Part shown: piece after piece, positions 26,020-33,906 of the stretch
Numbering within the stretch: the first letter of the stretch is position 1
Layout of the letters: each line of letters begins with the position of its first letter
Program-made: the position numbers and the translations under genes
Assembly (NCBI GenBank): GCA_964398215.1
Contig: CAYNNP010000021.1
Location: 1 to 49,031, forward strand
Direction of reading: 5' to 3'
Length of the DNA: 49,031 nucleotides
From: CAYNNP01 sp964398215
GTDB taxonomy: Bacteria; Planctomycetota; Planctomycetia; Pirellulales; Pirellulaceae
Notes under the pieces: generated by a model
The model's input: the letters and a program-made list of their open reading frames with translations, nothing else
Database searches by the model: none
What the model was told of the DNA's origin: nothing

Positions 26020-27771
26020 TTAGCGAGGCAATTGAGATTTCGATTTTCGTTGAATCATTTCTTCGATTCGCAGACGAGCTCTTTCGGCGGAAAGCCCAGG
26101 CGGAGATGGTTTGGCAGGGCTGGCCGCTGGGTTCGTATCTGGTTTGATCACGACTGGCTTCCTTTTTACCACGTTGCGCGGTGCTGACGGTTTCCGAATT
26201 GGTAGATTGATAACGTTTAAACGCTCATTCAGCGTTTTTTGTAGGTTATCTAGTTCTTCAGGCGCGCCCGTTGTGGTGAATTCTTCGTTGAAGCGAAATG
26301 TGTTATTTGGAAAAGCACGTGTGCCAAATTTGCGAGCAATTTTTCTGCGAGCCTGCAGTTTTTCTTGCAGATTGTCGTAGACATAAGATCGATTGGCCAA
26401 GTTGAAGGCACCGCTGTCGCTAGTGGCTTGTTTGACGACCGATTCAATCAGGATCAAATGTTCTTTGACGAGTTCTGCGACTTTGCTTGCGTCGTTTTTG
26501 GGCTCAGTGTGCAGCGGGATTCGATTGACCGTGTAGTGTGCTTTGGCAGAACCAGAGGCGGTCGCGCTGTCGCTGATTTCCGACAACACAATACGTTTGA
26601 GTTCTCTGAAGTCTTCTAGGTCACGGCAGCGGATTTCGATTCCGTTAACGATCGCCACGACTTCCCCAAAAATGTCAGCTGACAATTGCAATTTCCAGGC
26701 AAGCAATCGCCCGCTGGCGTCAACGAATCTGCGGTGCCCTGCTTCTAAAAGTTCTTTTTCTGGGTCAGTTTCTTTTTCCGGATGAGTGATTGTCGCCAAA
26801 GAAATGGTGCCTTGGGAAACGTGGACTTTGCAGGCGCCGTCCTCCAGAACTTGGGTTGAAAACTCAGTCCCCAAGTCAACCAATTGAGCAACTGGCGTCT
26901 CCACTGAAAAACCAATCGCTTTGGGAGGTACATTGGCGAGTGCTTGTCCACCAGCAAGCAGCAAACTGTTGGCAGAGTCGAACTGGAACTGTGCGGGCGC
27001 TGTGATTGATACCATGGCGCCGCTGGCGGTTTCAAATTTCGCACTTCCAGATAGCAGTGACAAAAATTCATTGTCAATGGATCGCGGATTTTCATACCAC
27101 TGTGCGCCATCAGAAGTTTTGATGAGTTTGGCAAAGCGCTTGGGTTTGGGGTTCGCCTGGGTTGCCGTTGTTTCCGGGGTTGCAACAACAGAATCGTTTT
27201 GCGGGGGCGATGAGAATGGTGGTGAGTTTGGATCGGATGCGTCTGGAATTGACACCACAGCAGAAGCGTCGTTGTTTTTGGGTTTGGGTTGGTTTTGTAC
27301 AACCGCAGCGCGATCGGGATTGGAGTTGGGTAGGGTGTTTTCTTGGTTGGTGTTCCTTAGCAATGTGACAACCACCAAAACGCTGGCAGCAATCGCGGCG
27401 AGGGAAACCCAGACCAGTGACTTTGAGATACCAGTTTCTGGTGTGCTGGCCGGTTCCAGGTTTGATTCAAGCGTTTGTTGACTGGTAGTGTTTGCTGTGA
27501 CAGTGGCCGTTTCGTCGCCCACGGGATCTTGGGTAGGCACAGGCGATTCGGTTTCAATTCGCTCGATGACGGTTGCGACAAATTGAGCGATGTCATCTGG
27601 TGATTTGCGTCCGGCGCTTCGTAGCATGCCGTGCATTTCAGCGTCTTGCAGTACATGCTCGCGCTGTTGTTCATCGATACCGATCGCGGTCATGAGTGTC
27701 ATTTCGTCGGCAGATGAAATGTTGTTTTCTAGGTAGGCTGCCCACAGATCTTTGGTTTTCGCTGATTTCAT
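26020..27771 (-). CDS. FecR-like single-TM protein, probable membrane regulator of the adjacent ECF sigma factor
   Basis: 583 aa. Residues 1-75 form a helical anti-sigma-like cytoplasmic segment ('LWAAYLENNISSADEMTLMTAI'). One TM lies at about 118-138. A FecR-type periplasmic domain spans about 210-325, with 'SLLSGSAKFETASGAMVSITAPA' and 'VETPVAQLVDLGTEFSTQV'. The remainder is helical and basic at the end. Its start overlaps the sigma factor stop by four bases, the usual arrangement of a sigma/anti-sigma pair, so it probably holds or licenses that sigma. The signal is unknown. Confidence 0.85.
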   Translation of the reverse strand: MKSAKTKDLWAAYLENNISSADEMTLMTAIGIDEQQREHVLQDAEMHGMLRSAGRKSPDDIAQFVATVIERIETESPVPTQDPVGDETATVTANTTSQQTLESNLEPASTPETGISKSLVWVSLAAIAASVLVVVTLLRNTNQENTLPNSNPDRAAVVQNQPKPKNNDASAVVSIPDASDPNSPPFSSPPQNDSVVATPETTATQANPKPKRFAKLIKTSDGAQWYENPRSIDNEFLSLLSGSAKFETASGAMVSITAPAQFQFDSANSLLLAGGQALANVPPKAIGFSVETPVAQLVDLGTEFSTQVLEDGACKVHVSQGTISLATITHPEKETDPEKELLEAGHRRFVDASGRLLAWKLQLSADIFGEVVAIVNGIEIRCRDLEDFRELKRIVLSEISDSATASGSAKAHYTVNRIPLHTEPKNDASKVAELVKEHLILIESVVKQATSDSGAFNLANRSYVYDNLQEKLQARRKIARKFGTRAFPNNTFRFNEEFTTTGAPEELDNLQKTLNERLNVINLPIRKPSAPRNVVKRKPVVIKPDTNPAASPAKPSPPGLSAERARLRIEEMIQRKSKSQLPR

Positions 27772-28388
27772 TTTTTAGGTCCCTCAATGGATGAGGCTAA
27801 TCTGCCGGAAACACATTGAGATAGAGATTGCCGGATCCGCATGAGGCTGTTGCGGATCGCACCAGCGCTTCGTTTGCTGTCGGCTGCGATTACTGAAATG
27901 GGATCTCGTTGGAAGTAGAAGCGTTGGACAATCGTCCGAGCGTTTTCAGGAAGTCGGTCTAGGCAATGAGTGAGTGCACTCAGTTTTTCATTGCCATTGC
28001 TCCGTTTGTCCACTGAGTGTTCCATCCAATTGGCGATCAGAACTTCTGCTGCTTTTGTTTCATGTGTTCGTCGTCGTTTCTCGCTACGCAAATAGTTAGC
28101 GACTTGGCGACGTGCGATTCCAACAATCCAACTGCTGAACTTTGAGTCGCCGCGAAATTCTGCCAGCGATTGGTATGCTGCGATAAATACTCGTTGAGCA
28201 ATTTCGTCAACTTCGTTGTCGTCGCGTAGGTACCCACCCAAAATTGATCGGACCAATGTGACGTTTTGGGCAATGAGCGTTGCATAGGCTTCGTCGCAAC
28301 CAGATGAGGCACGCTGAACCAATTGGTTTTCTGGCTCAGGGTGCATGGGGTCTGGATTCGGCGAAGCTAGTGCAAGAAGCTGGATCAT
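27768..28388 (-). CDS. ECF-family RNA polymerase sigma factor
   Basis: 206 aa from ATG 28388; ATG 28346 is an alternative and neither has a clear Shine-Dalgarno. Sigma region 2 is visible at about 33-105 ('DDNEVDEIAQRVFIAAYQSL', 'FSSWIVGIARRQVANYLRSEKRRR'). Region 4 lies at about 140-195 ('CLDRLPENARTIVQRFYFQ' then an HTH with 'SAGAIRNSLMRIRQSL'). It directs RNA polymerase to a specific promoter set. The downstream FecR-like gene overlaps it by four bases. Confidence 0.9.
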   Translation of the reverse strand: MIQLLALASPNPDPMHPEPENQLVQRASSGCDEAYATLIAQNVTLVRSILGGYLRDDNEVDEIAQRVFIAAYQSLAEFRGDSKFSSWIVGIARRQVANYLRSEKRRRTHETKAAEVLIANWMEHSVDKRSNGNEKLSALTHCLDRLPENARTIVQRFYFQRDPISVIAADSKRSAGAIRNSLMRIRQSLSQCVSGRLASSIEGPKK

Positions 28389-28642
28389 GCCCGTTGGTTG
28401 CCGGTCGCGATACGATTGTCACAGAAAAGAACAATGTTTTTGGTGAAACGAAATATTGCCGTGAAATCAATGGTTTGTCGACTGTTGCTTGATGGACCAT
28501 GGCTAGACGCGTGGAATGAATCGTCGGTCGTTAGATGATTTTAGTTGAAATTGGGAACGCTCGCTAAACGGGTGATGGATATCCGTTGGGCAAGTTTTAG
28601 TACCCGACGCGTCAGCGCGTATGCGGAGAAGGCCATCCCCGG

Positions 28643-28742
28643 NNNNNNNNNNNNNNNNNNNNNNNNNNNNNNNNNNNNNNNNNNNNNNNNNNNNNNNNNN
28701 NNNNNNNNNNNNNNNNNNNNNNNNNNNNNNNNNNNNNNNNNN
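28643..28742. other. Scaffold gap, 100 N
   Basis: Exactly 100 N, the conventional placeholder for an unknown-length gap. It is flanked by GC-rich repeat-like sequence ('CCCGACGCGTCAGCGCG' on the left, a hairpin on the right), which may explain assembly failure. Confidence 0.98.
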
Positions 28743-28749
28743 CCGCCGG

Positions 28750-28772
28750 ACCCTCCCGCTGCGCAGGAGGGT
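28750..28772. repeat. Hairpin repeat at the right edge of the gap
   Basis: ACCCTCC (28750-28756) pairs with GGAGGGT (28766-28772) around a 9-nt loop containing TGCGCA. It looks like part of a dispersed palindromic unit interrupted by the gap. Confidence 0.5.
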
Positions 28773-29179
28773 GATACAGAAACGCAACGGAAGTATGGAG
28801 TGTCCAGTTCCCGTGTGCTTTTCTGATTCAAAATCGCAAGATATTGAGTCCTCAAATTAGCTGTCTTTCAAAGACACTGCTTGAAAAATCGACCGGTAGC
28901 GTCGCGGTGAAAAGCCGAGGGCGGACAAATTGACGGCCAAGTTGCCTTTGATTCGCAAGCGTCGTTCTCTTTTTTCAGCAATCTGGCGAAATCGGCGGAA
29001 TGTGTGAAATGTGATTCGGTTTCACAGGCTGGCGTCGCTTACACCTATACGGACTAGGCAAACTGGACCGCGAACTACCAACCATCTTTGCCGAGCGGTA
29101 AACTGGAGAGGTCATTTCGTTGTATGCGAGGTGGCTGAATATGTAATCGCATCGCTCGTTTTCGACATCGGGATCCGCA

Positions 29180-32100
29180 GTGAACTATCGACAATCGATC
29201 GTGACAGTATTTGTATTTCCTTATGCATTGCTTGCCAGAAAAGCTATGGCAGTTTGTTTGGTTACGTGCTGTCTGTTGGCCGTGTGCAATCAGTCGATCG
29301 CAGATGAGTCAACTGAAGCTTCAATCGCTGCTTACGCTGACGCGGCGAACTTTCAAACCAATGGTGCGTTTGAGTTGGCGATTGATGGTTGGCGAGCTTT
29401 CTTGCGAAAGTATCCGAGCGATGATTTGGTACCCAAGGCGTCACATTATTTGGGCGTTTGCTACATGCAGAAAGACCCGCCCGACTATCCAGCGGCTGCG
29501 GAGGCATTTCAGCAGGCTTTGAAAGATAAGAAGTACGAGTTGCGCCAAGAGACTTTGGCTAACCAGGGTTGGTGTTACTACGCATCGGCAGGTGAGGGCC
29601 CAAAACGCAATGCGAACCGATTGCGTCAGACGATCAAGGCCTACGACATGCTTCGCAAGGAGTTTCCCAAAAGCGAATTCTTGGATCGCGTTTACTTTTA
29701 CTGTGGCGAAGCTCAATACGGCTTGGGTGACCGGCAGAAGGCAATCGCGAATTACGATCGTTTGTTGTCGTTGCCTAACGCAAAAGAATCGCCGCTACGA
29801 TGTGACGCGCTGTATGCGAGGGGGATTGCGTACGAAGAGTTGAATAAAGCTAAAGAGGCGATTGCGTCATTCGAGCAGTTGCTTGGCGGTTGCAGTTCTG
29901 AAGACTTGGTCATTGATGTTCATTTGCGAATCGGTGACATGATGATCACGCAGAAAGAATATGATCGAGCGGTTCGTTCCTTCGAATCGGCTTATCAAGC
30001 GACCGATTCGAACGAAGACCGTGCGTACTCGCTTTTTCGTCAGGGCTATGCGCTGGTGCAAGCGGGCAGTCCTCGCGGCGCGGCGGCGAAGTACGATGCT
30101 TTGTTGAAGAACTATCCTGATTCACCGTACTCCGGCGCTGCAATGTTGGCTTCCGCCCAGAGTACGTATCGTGATGGGAACATGGACGCAGCCGCGGTCC
30201 GATTCAAGAGAGTTTTGCAGTCCAAGGATCCCAAAGTGGCCACGGAAGCGGCACATTGGTTGACGCGGATTTACATTGGCAAAGACCAGATTGGCGAAGC
30301 GATCAAGATTGCCGAAAATCAAATTGGTGCTGGAGCGGAGGGCGAGTACGCAATCGAGTTGAAAGTTGATTTGGCAGAAGCTTTGTCAATGCAACCCGAT
30401 ACGATGAAGCGAGCGATCTCGGTTTCGGAAGACGTGTATCGGCAGGCTCCGAATCATCCATTGGCACCGCGCGCGTTGTACAGTGCTGCGTTTTCTGCGC
30501 TGCAGATCAATGAAGTCCCGAAAGCCACTGCGCTGGCCAAAGAGTTTCTAGCCAAATTCCCACGTGACACTCTGACTCCCGATGTTCGCTTTATCGCCGC
30601 CGAAGGAAACCTTGTTTCTGGCAAAGTCGATGAAGCCGCGAAACAGTACAAGGAGCTTTTGAGCGAGAACGAATTTCGCCAGAATCCGCAGCGACCGGTT
30701 TGGGTCATCCGGGGTGCGATGAGTTTCAATGCGGCCAAAAAATATAGCGACACCAACGCTTTGGTGAGCCGCGAGTTGGGAGTGATAAAAGAGGCTGGCC
30801 AAAAAGCAGAACTGATGATGCTGGATGGTCAGGCTTACATGCGGACAAAGAAGTACTCGGATGCTGCAGCAGCGTTTCAGCGTAGTGTAGAAACTGACCC
30901 CAAGTGGGCGAGAGCCGATGAATGCAAATTGCTTGCGGGACAAATGTTGTATCTTTCGGGTAAACCGCAAGAAGCGAGTGCGATGTGGGAGCAGTTGATT
31001 GGTCAAGCAAGCAACGCGCGGATGGCGGATCAAGCTCGCTACAAATTGGCTCAGATGGCTAGTCAGAATGGTGATCACAAATCGGCAATTGGGCGCTACG
31101 ACAAAATCATTCGTTCCAATCAGGATGCGGGATTGATTACGTATGCTCAGTACGGCAAAGGTTGGTCGCTGATGCAGTTGAATGATCACGCCGGTGCCGT
31201 CAGTCCGCTGACGGTGGTTATTCAGCAGAATCAAAAGCATCCATTATTTGACGACGCACTTTTGGCCCGAGGAATCTCGCTTCGCAATGAAGAGAAACAT
31301 GATGAGGCAACGCGAGACCTGAAGCAGTATCTGGAGCTAAAGCCAACGGGTGTCAACTTGGGACATGCACTTTATGAAATGGCATTGATTGATCAGAAAA
31401 GGAACGATCACAAATCGGCGGCCGCGCGGTTGCAACAGTTGGTTGATCAGGTTCCTAAGTATCCGTCGATGGACAAAGTGATGTATGAGCTTGGTTGGTC
31501 ACAGCACGAATCTGGTGATGATGCATCAGCGTCGGAGCAGTTCAATCAACTGATCAGTCGTTACCCAAATGCATCGGTTGCTGCCGACGCCGCTTACTTT
31601 GTTGGACAGCAAAAATACAAGGCATCGGATTGGGTGGCAGCGGCGAAGCAGTTTCGTATCGCCGCTGACAAGGCACAGGAAGATGGACTTTCAGAGAAAG
31701 CGTACTATCGACTTGGATGGTCCCACTTTAAAGCGAAGCAATTCGAGGAAGCGGAGACTGCTTTTAAAACTCAATCAGATAAACATCCCGAAGGTCGTTT
31801 ATCGTTTGATGCGACCATGATGGTTGGCGAGTGTCGATTCAAAGCGTCTAAGTTTCCAGAAGCGTTAGAAGCGTATCGGGTGGCACGCGAGCGGATCCAG
31901 CAAAAGAACGAATCGTCAAAGAATCTACGAGATCCAGCCGAGAAGCAGATTCGCGAATTGGTGCTTTTGCATGGTGGGCAGTGTGCCGCTCAGACGAAAG
32001 CCTGGGACGAGGCGCTGAGTTGGTACCAGGAGCTCAGGGAGCGATTTCCAGCCACAGGATACCTTTCACAGGCGTTTTACGAGTCTGGATTCGCCCATCA

Positions 32101-32491
32101 GCAGAAAAACGAGAGAGACAAAGCGATAAAACTATATTCCCAGGTTGCCGATAATTATCGTAATGAGGTCGCGGCAAGAGCCCGCTTCATGATGGGGGAG
32201 ATCTATTTTGGACAACGAACGTTCGACAAGGCGATCCCAGAATTCCAGCGTGTCATGTTTGGGTTTGGTGCTGATCGAGCGCCGGTCGCAATCAAGAACT
32301 GGCAGGCCAAGAGTGGATTCGAAGCGGCAAGGTGCAGTGAGCTGATGCTGCAACAGGCCAGAACGGACGAGGCAAAGACGAAGGCCAGGAACTTTGCGTT
32401 GAAGTTTTATCAGTTCGTTGTAGACAAACATCCCGATCATGAGCTGGCAGGGAAATCTCGTGAAAGAATCAAAACATTGAGCAAATCGTGA
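29180..32491 (+). CDS. Giant exported TPR-repeat protein (YbgF/BamD-like) of an ExbB/ExbD operon
   Basis: 1103 aa from GTG 29180; ATG 29246 would also leave a full signal peptide ('AVCLVTCCLLAVCNQSIADES'). After export the protein is almost entirely TPR-like helical repeats with recurring patterns such as 'LFRQGYALVQAGSPRGAAAKYDALLKNYPDSPYSG' and 'A.Y..GW..F......A...F..L...YP'. No enzymatic domain is seen. Such repeats scaffold protein complexes, here in the periplasm. The stop overlaps the ExbB-like start (GTGA), so it is the first gene of a coupled envelope operon and plausibly a periplasmic scaffold like YbgF (CpoB) in the Tol system. Confidence 0.87.
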   Translation: MNYRQSIVTVFVFPYALLARKAMAVCLVTCCLLAVCNQSIADESTEASIAAYADAANFQTNGAFELAIDGWRAFLRKYPSDDLVPKASHYLGVCYMQKDPPDYPAAAEAFQQALKDKKYELRQETLANQGWCYYASAGEGPKRNANRLRQTIKAYDMLRKEFPKSEFLDRVYFYCGEAQYGLGDRQKAIANYDRLLSLPNAKESPLRCDALYARGIAYEELNKAKEAIASFEQLLGGCSSEDLVIDVHLRIGDMMITQKEYDRAVRSFESAYQATDSNEDRAYSLFRQGYALVQAGSPRGAAAKYDALLKNYPDSPYSGAAMLASAQSTYRDGNMDAAAVRFKRVLQSKDPKVATEAAHWLTRIYIGKDQIGEAIKIAENQIGAGAEGEYAIELKVDLAEALSMQPDTMKRAISVSEDVYRQAPNHPLAPRALYSAAFSALQINEVPKATALAKEFLAKFPRDTLTPDVRFIAAEGNLVSGKVDEAAKQYKELLSENEFRQNPQRPVWVIRGAMSFNAAKKYSDTNALVSRELGVIKEAGQKAELMMLDGQAYMRTKKYSDAAAAFQRSVETDPKWARADECKLLAGQMLYLSGKPQEASAMWEQLIGQASNARMADQARYKLAQMASQNGDHKSAIGRYDKIIRSNQDAGLITYAQYGKGWSLMQLNDHAGAVSPLTVVIQQNQKHPLFDDALLARGISLRNEEKHDEATRDLKQYLELKPTGVNLGHALYEMALIDQKRNDHKSAAARLQQLVDQVPKYPSMDKVMYELGWSQHESGDDASASEQFNQLISRYPNASVAADAAYFVGQQKYKASDWVAAAKQFRIAADKAQEDGLSEKAYYRLGWSHFKAKQFEEAETAFKTQSDKHPEGRLSFDATMMVGECRFKASKFPEALEAYRVARERIQQKNESSKNLRDPAEKQIRELVLLHGGQCAAQTKAWDEALSWYQELRERFPATGYLSQAFYESGFAHQQKNERDKAIKLYSQVADNYRNEVAARARFMMGEIYFGQRTFDKAIPEFQRVMFGFGADRAPVAIKNWQAKSGFEAARCSELMLQQARTDEAKTKARNFALKFYQFVVDKHPDHELAGKSRERIKTLSKS

Positions 32492-33465
32492 TACCAACCT
32501 CAAATAAATTCGCAAAAATCCGTATCGGCATTCTCGCATGCTTAGCCTTCGTGCTGGTCTGCTTTGTGCTTGAGACAGCTAGTTCGTTCTCGCAAGACAT
32601 TATTGATGCTGACGACATCCAGTCGATCATGAACGACCAGCCGACTGTCGAACCAGATGCGACTGCGCCCGCCACGCAACCACAAGGGATCGATTTGTTA
32701 GAATTGATTCGCAGTGGGGGCGGCTTCATGATTCCAATTGGATTGATGAGTCTGTTGGTTGTCGCGCTGGCAACCGAGCGGCTTGTGACGTTACGTCGTG
32801 CGAAAATCGTTCCAACAGATCTGATCGATGAATTGGAAGAGCTTGCCGAGCCCATCAACCGCTTCAGTCCAGGTGTGGCCTATCAAGTTTGTTCAGACAA
32901 TCCGTCGCCGGCATCAAGAGTTGTGACTGCCATGTTGCTACGCACGGGCCAGTCGCTTGGTGAAATTGAAAAGACAGCCAGTGAGACTGCGCAGCGAGAG
33001 GCAGAGACTTATGCTGCTCCGATTCGTTGGTTGAACTTGGCAGCGGCAGCGACTCCCTTGATGGGGCTGTTGGGTACCGTGTGGGGAATGATTGTTGCAT
33101 TCCATGAATCGACTACTTTGTCAGCGGATCGAAGTCGAAGCGAACAATTGTCGGAAGGGATTTATACGGCTCTGGTTACAACGCTAGCTGGTTTGATCGT
33201 TGCAATCCCTGCTGCGATCCTGGCCCAGTATTTGGAGAATCGTGTCATCAAGTTGTTCCACCGTGTTGAACAATTGGCGTTTGATATTGCTCCTGGTTTG
33301 GCAAGATTTCAGGGTGTGAAACGTATGGATACAGATGGTTCGTTGCATCCACTGAATTCCGCATCGGTCGTTGTCAAATCGGCGGCTGCTTCTACCGCCA
33401 CACCCACTCCTCCCCCGCCGCCACAGGCATCGCCAGCTGTGCGTAGCGGTGCAAAGTTGAGCTAA
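32488..33465 (+). CDS. MotA/TolQ/ExbB proton channel protein
   Basis: 325 aa. The GTG start at 32488 overlaps the TPR gene stop. An N-terminal signal-like helix (about 12-34) and a 35-residue periplasmic stretch precede the classical ExbB layout: TM about 76-98, then a cytoplasmic loop, then 'AAATPLMGLLGTVWGMIVAF' (about 188-207) and 'GIYTALVTTLAGLIVAIPAAI' (about 230-250). The C-terminus is Pro-rich and disordered. ExbB pentamers use the proton gradient to move a TonB- or TolA-like transducer. The immediate neighbours supply ExbD and a TonB-like protein. Confidence 0.93.
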   Translation: MIPTSNKFAKIRIGILACLAFVLVCFVLETASSFSQDIIDADDIQSIMNDQPTVEPDATAPATQPQGIDLLELIRSGGGFMIPIGLMSLLVVALATERLVTLRRAKIVPTDLIDELEELAEPINRFSPGVAYQVCSDNPSPASRVVTAMLLRTGQSLGEIEKTASETAQREAETYAAPIRWLNLAAAATPLMGLLGTVWGMIVAFHESTTLSADRSRSEQLSEGIYTALVTTLAGLIVAIPAAILAQYLENRVIKLFHRVEQLAFDIAPGLARFQGVKRMDTDGSLHPLNSASVVVKSAAASTATPTPPPPPQASPAVRSGAKLS

Positions 33466-33469
33466 CCCA

Positions 33470-33898
33470 ATGGCGATCGAAATCAAAAAGTCGTCGGCTG
33501 CTGGGACGTTGAGCTTGACACCGTTGATCGATGTCGTGTTTCTGCTGTTGATCTTTTTCCTGGTTACCAGTGAATTTGAAGAAGAAGAACGCCGTTTGGA
33601 CATCGTGTTGCCGAATGCCACCAGCGCTGTTCCAATGACGGGCCAGCCCCGCGAGATCATTGTTGATATTGATAGTGACGGCGAGGTTTACATGCGAGGT
33701 CAACCGACGACGATTGTAGAGTTGGAGCAGTTGATGCGTGCAGCCGTTGCCAGTAATCCCACCAGCCAGACTGCCGTGATTCGCGCGGACCAGAACACGC
33801 CGTTTCAGCCTGTTGTTAGCGTGATGGATGTGTGCAATCGAACGGGGGTGAGTGATTATTCGGTAACCACTCAAGACGCTCCCAAGAGTGCGGAATAG
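33470..33898 (+). CDS. ExbD/TolR biopolymer transport protein
   Basis: 142 aa. The single TM begins with 'LTPLIDVVFLLLIFFLVTSEF', in which Asp21 is the conserved proton-carrying residue of ExbD/TolR. The periplasmic domain (about 45-130) is the usual small ExbD fold ('IVDIDSDGEVYMRGQPTT', then 'VIRADQNTPFQPVVSVMDVCNRTGVSDYSV'). The length is normal. It starts 4 bp after the ExbB stop and ends 8 bp before the TonB-like gene. Confidence 0.95.
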   Translation: MAIEIKKSSAAGTLSLTPLIDVVFLLLIFFLVTSEFEEEERRLDIVLPNATSAVPMTGQPREIIVDIDSDGEVYMRGQPTTIVELEQLMRAAVASNPTSQTAVIRADQNTPFQPVVSVMDVCNRTGVSDYSVTTQDAPKSAE

Positions 33899-33906
33899 GA
33901 GGACGG

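Larger units (their letters stand above)
28389..29179. other. Long intergenic region containing repeats and an assembly gap
   Basis: 791 bp between the sigma gene start (minus) and the TPR gene start (plus). It includes the N run 28643-28742. No convincing coding region was seen; frames crossing the N run are artefacts. Promoters for both flanking genes must lie here. 28600-28642 and 28743-28775 look like pieces of dispersed intergenic repeats. Confidence 0.55.

Noticed and set aside
28541..28855. Frames that span the N run at 28643-28742
   Set aside because: They exist only because N codons are read through; the flanks look like non-coding repeats.
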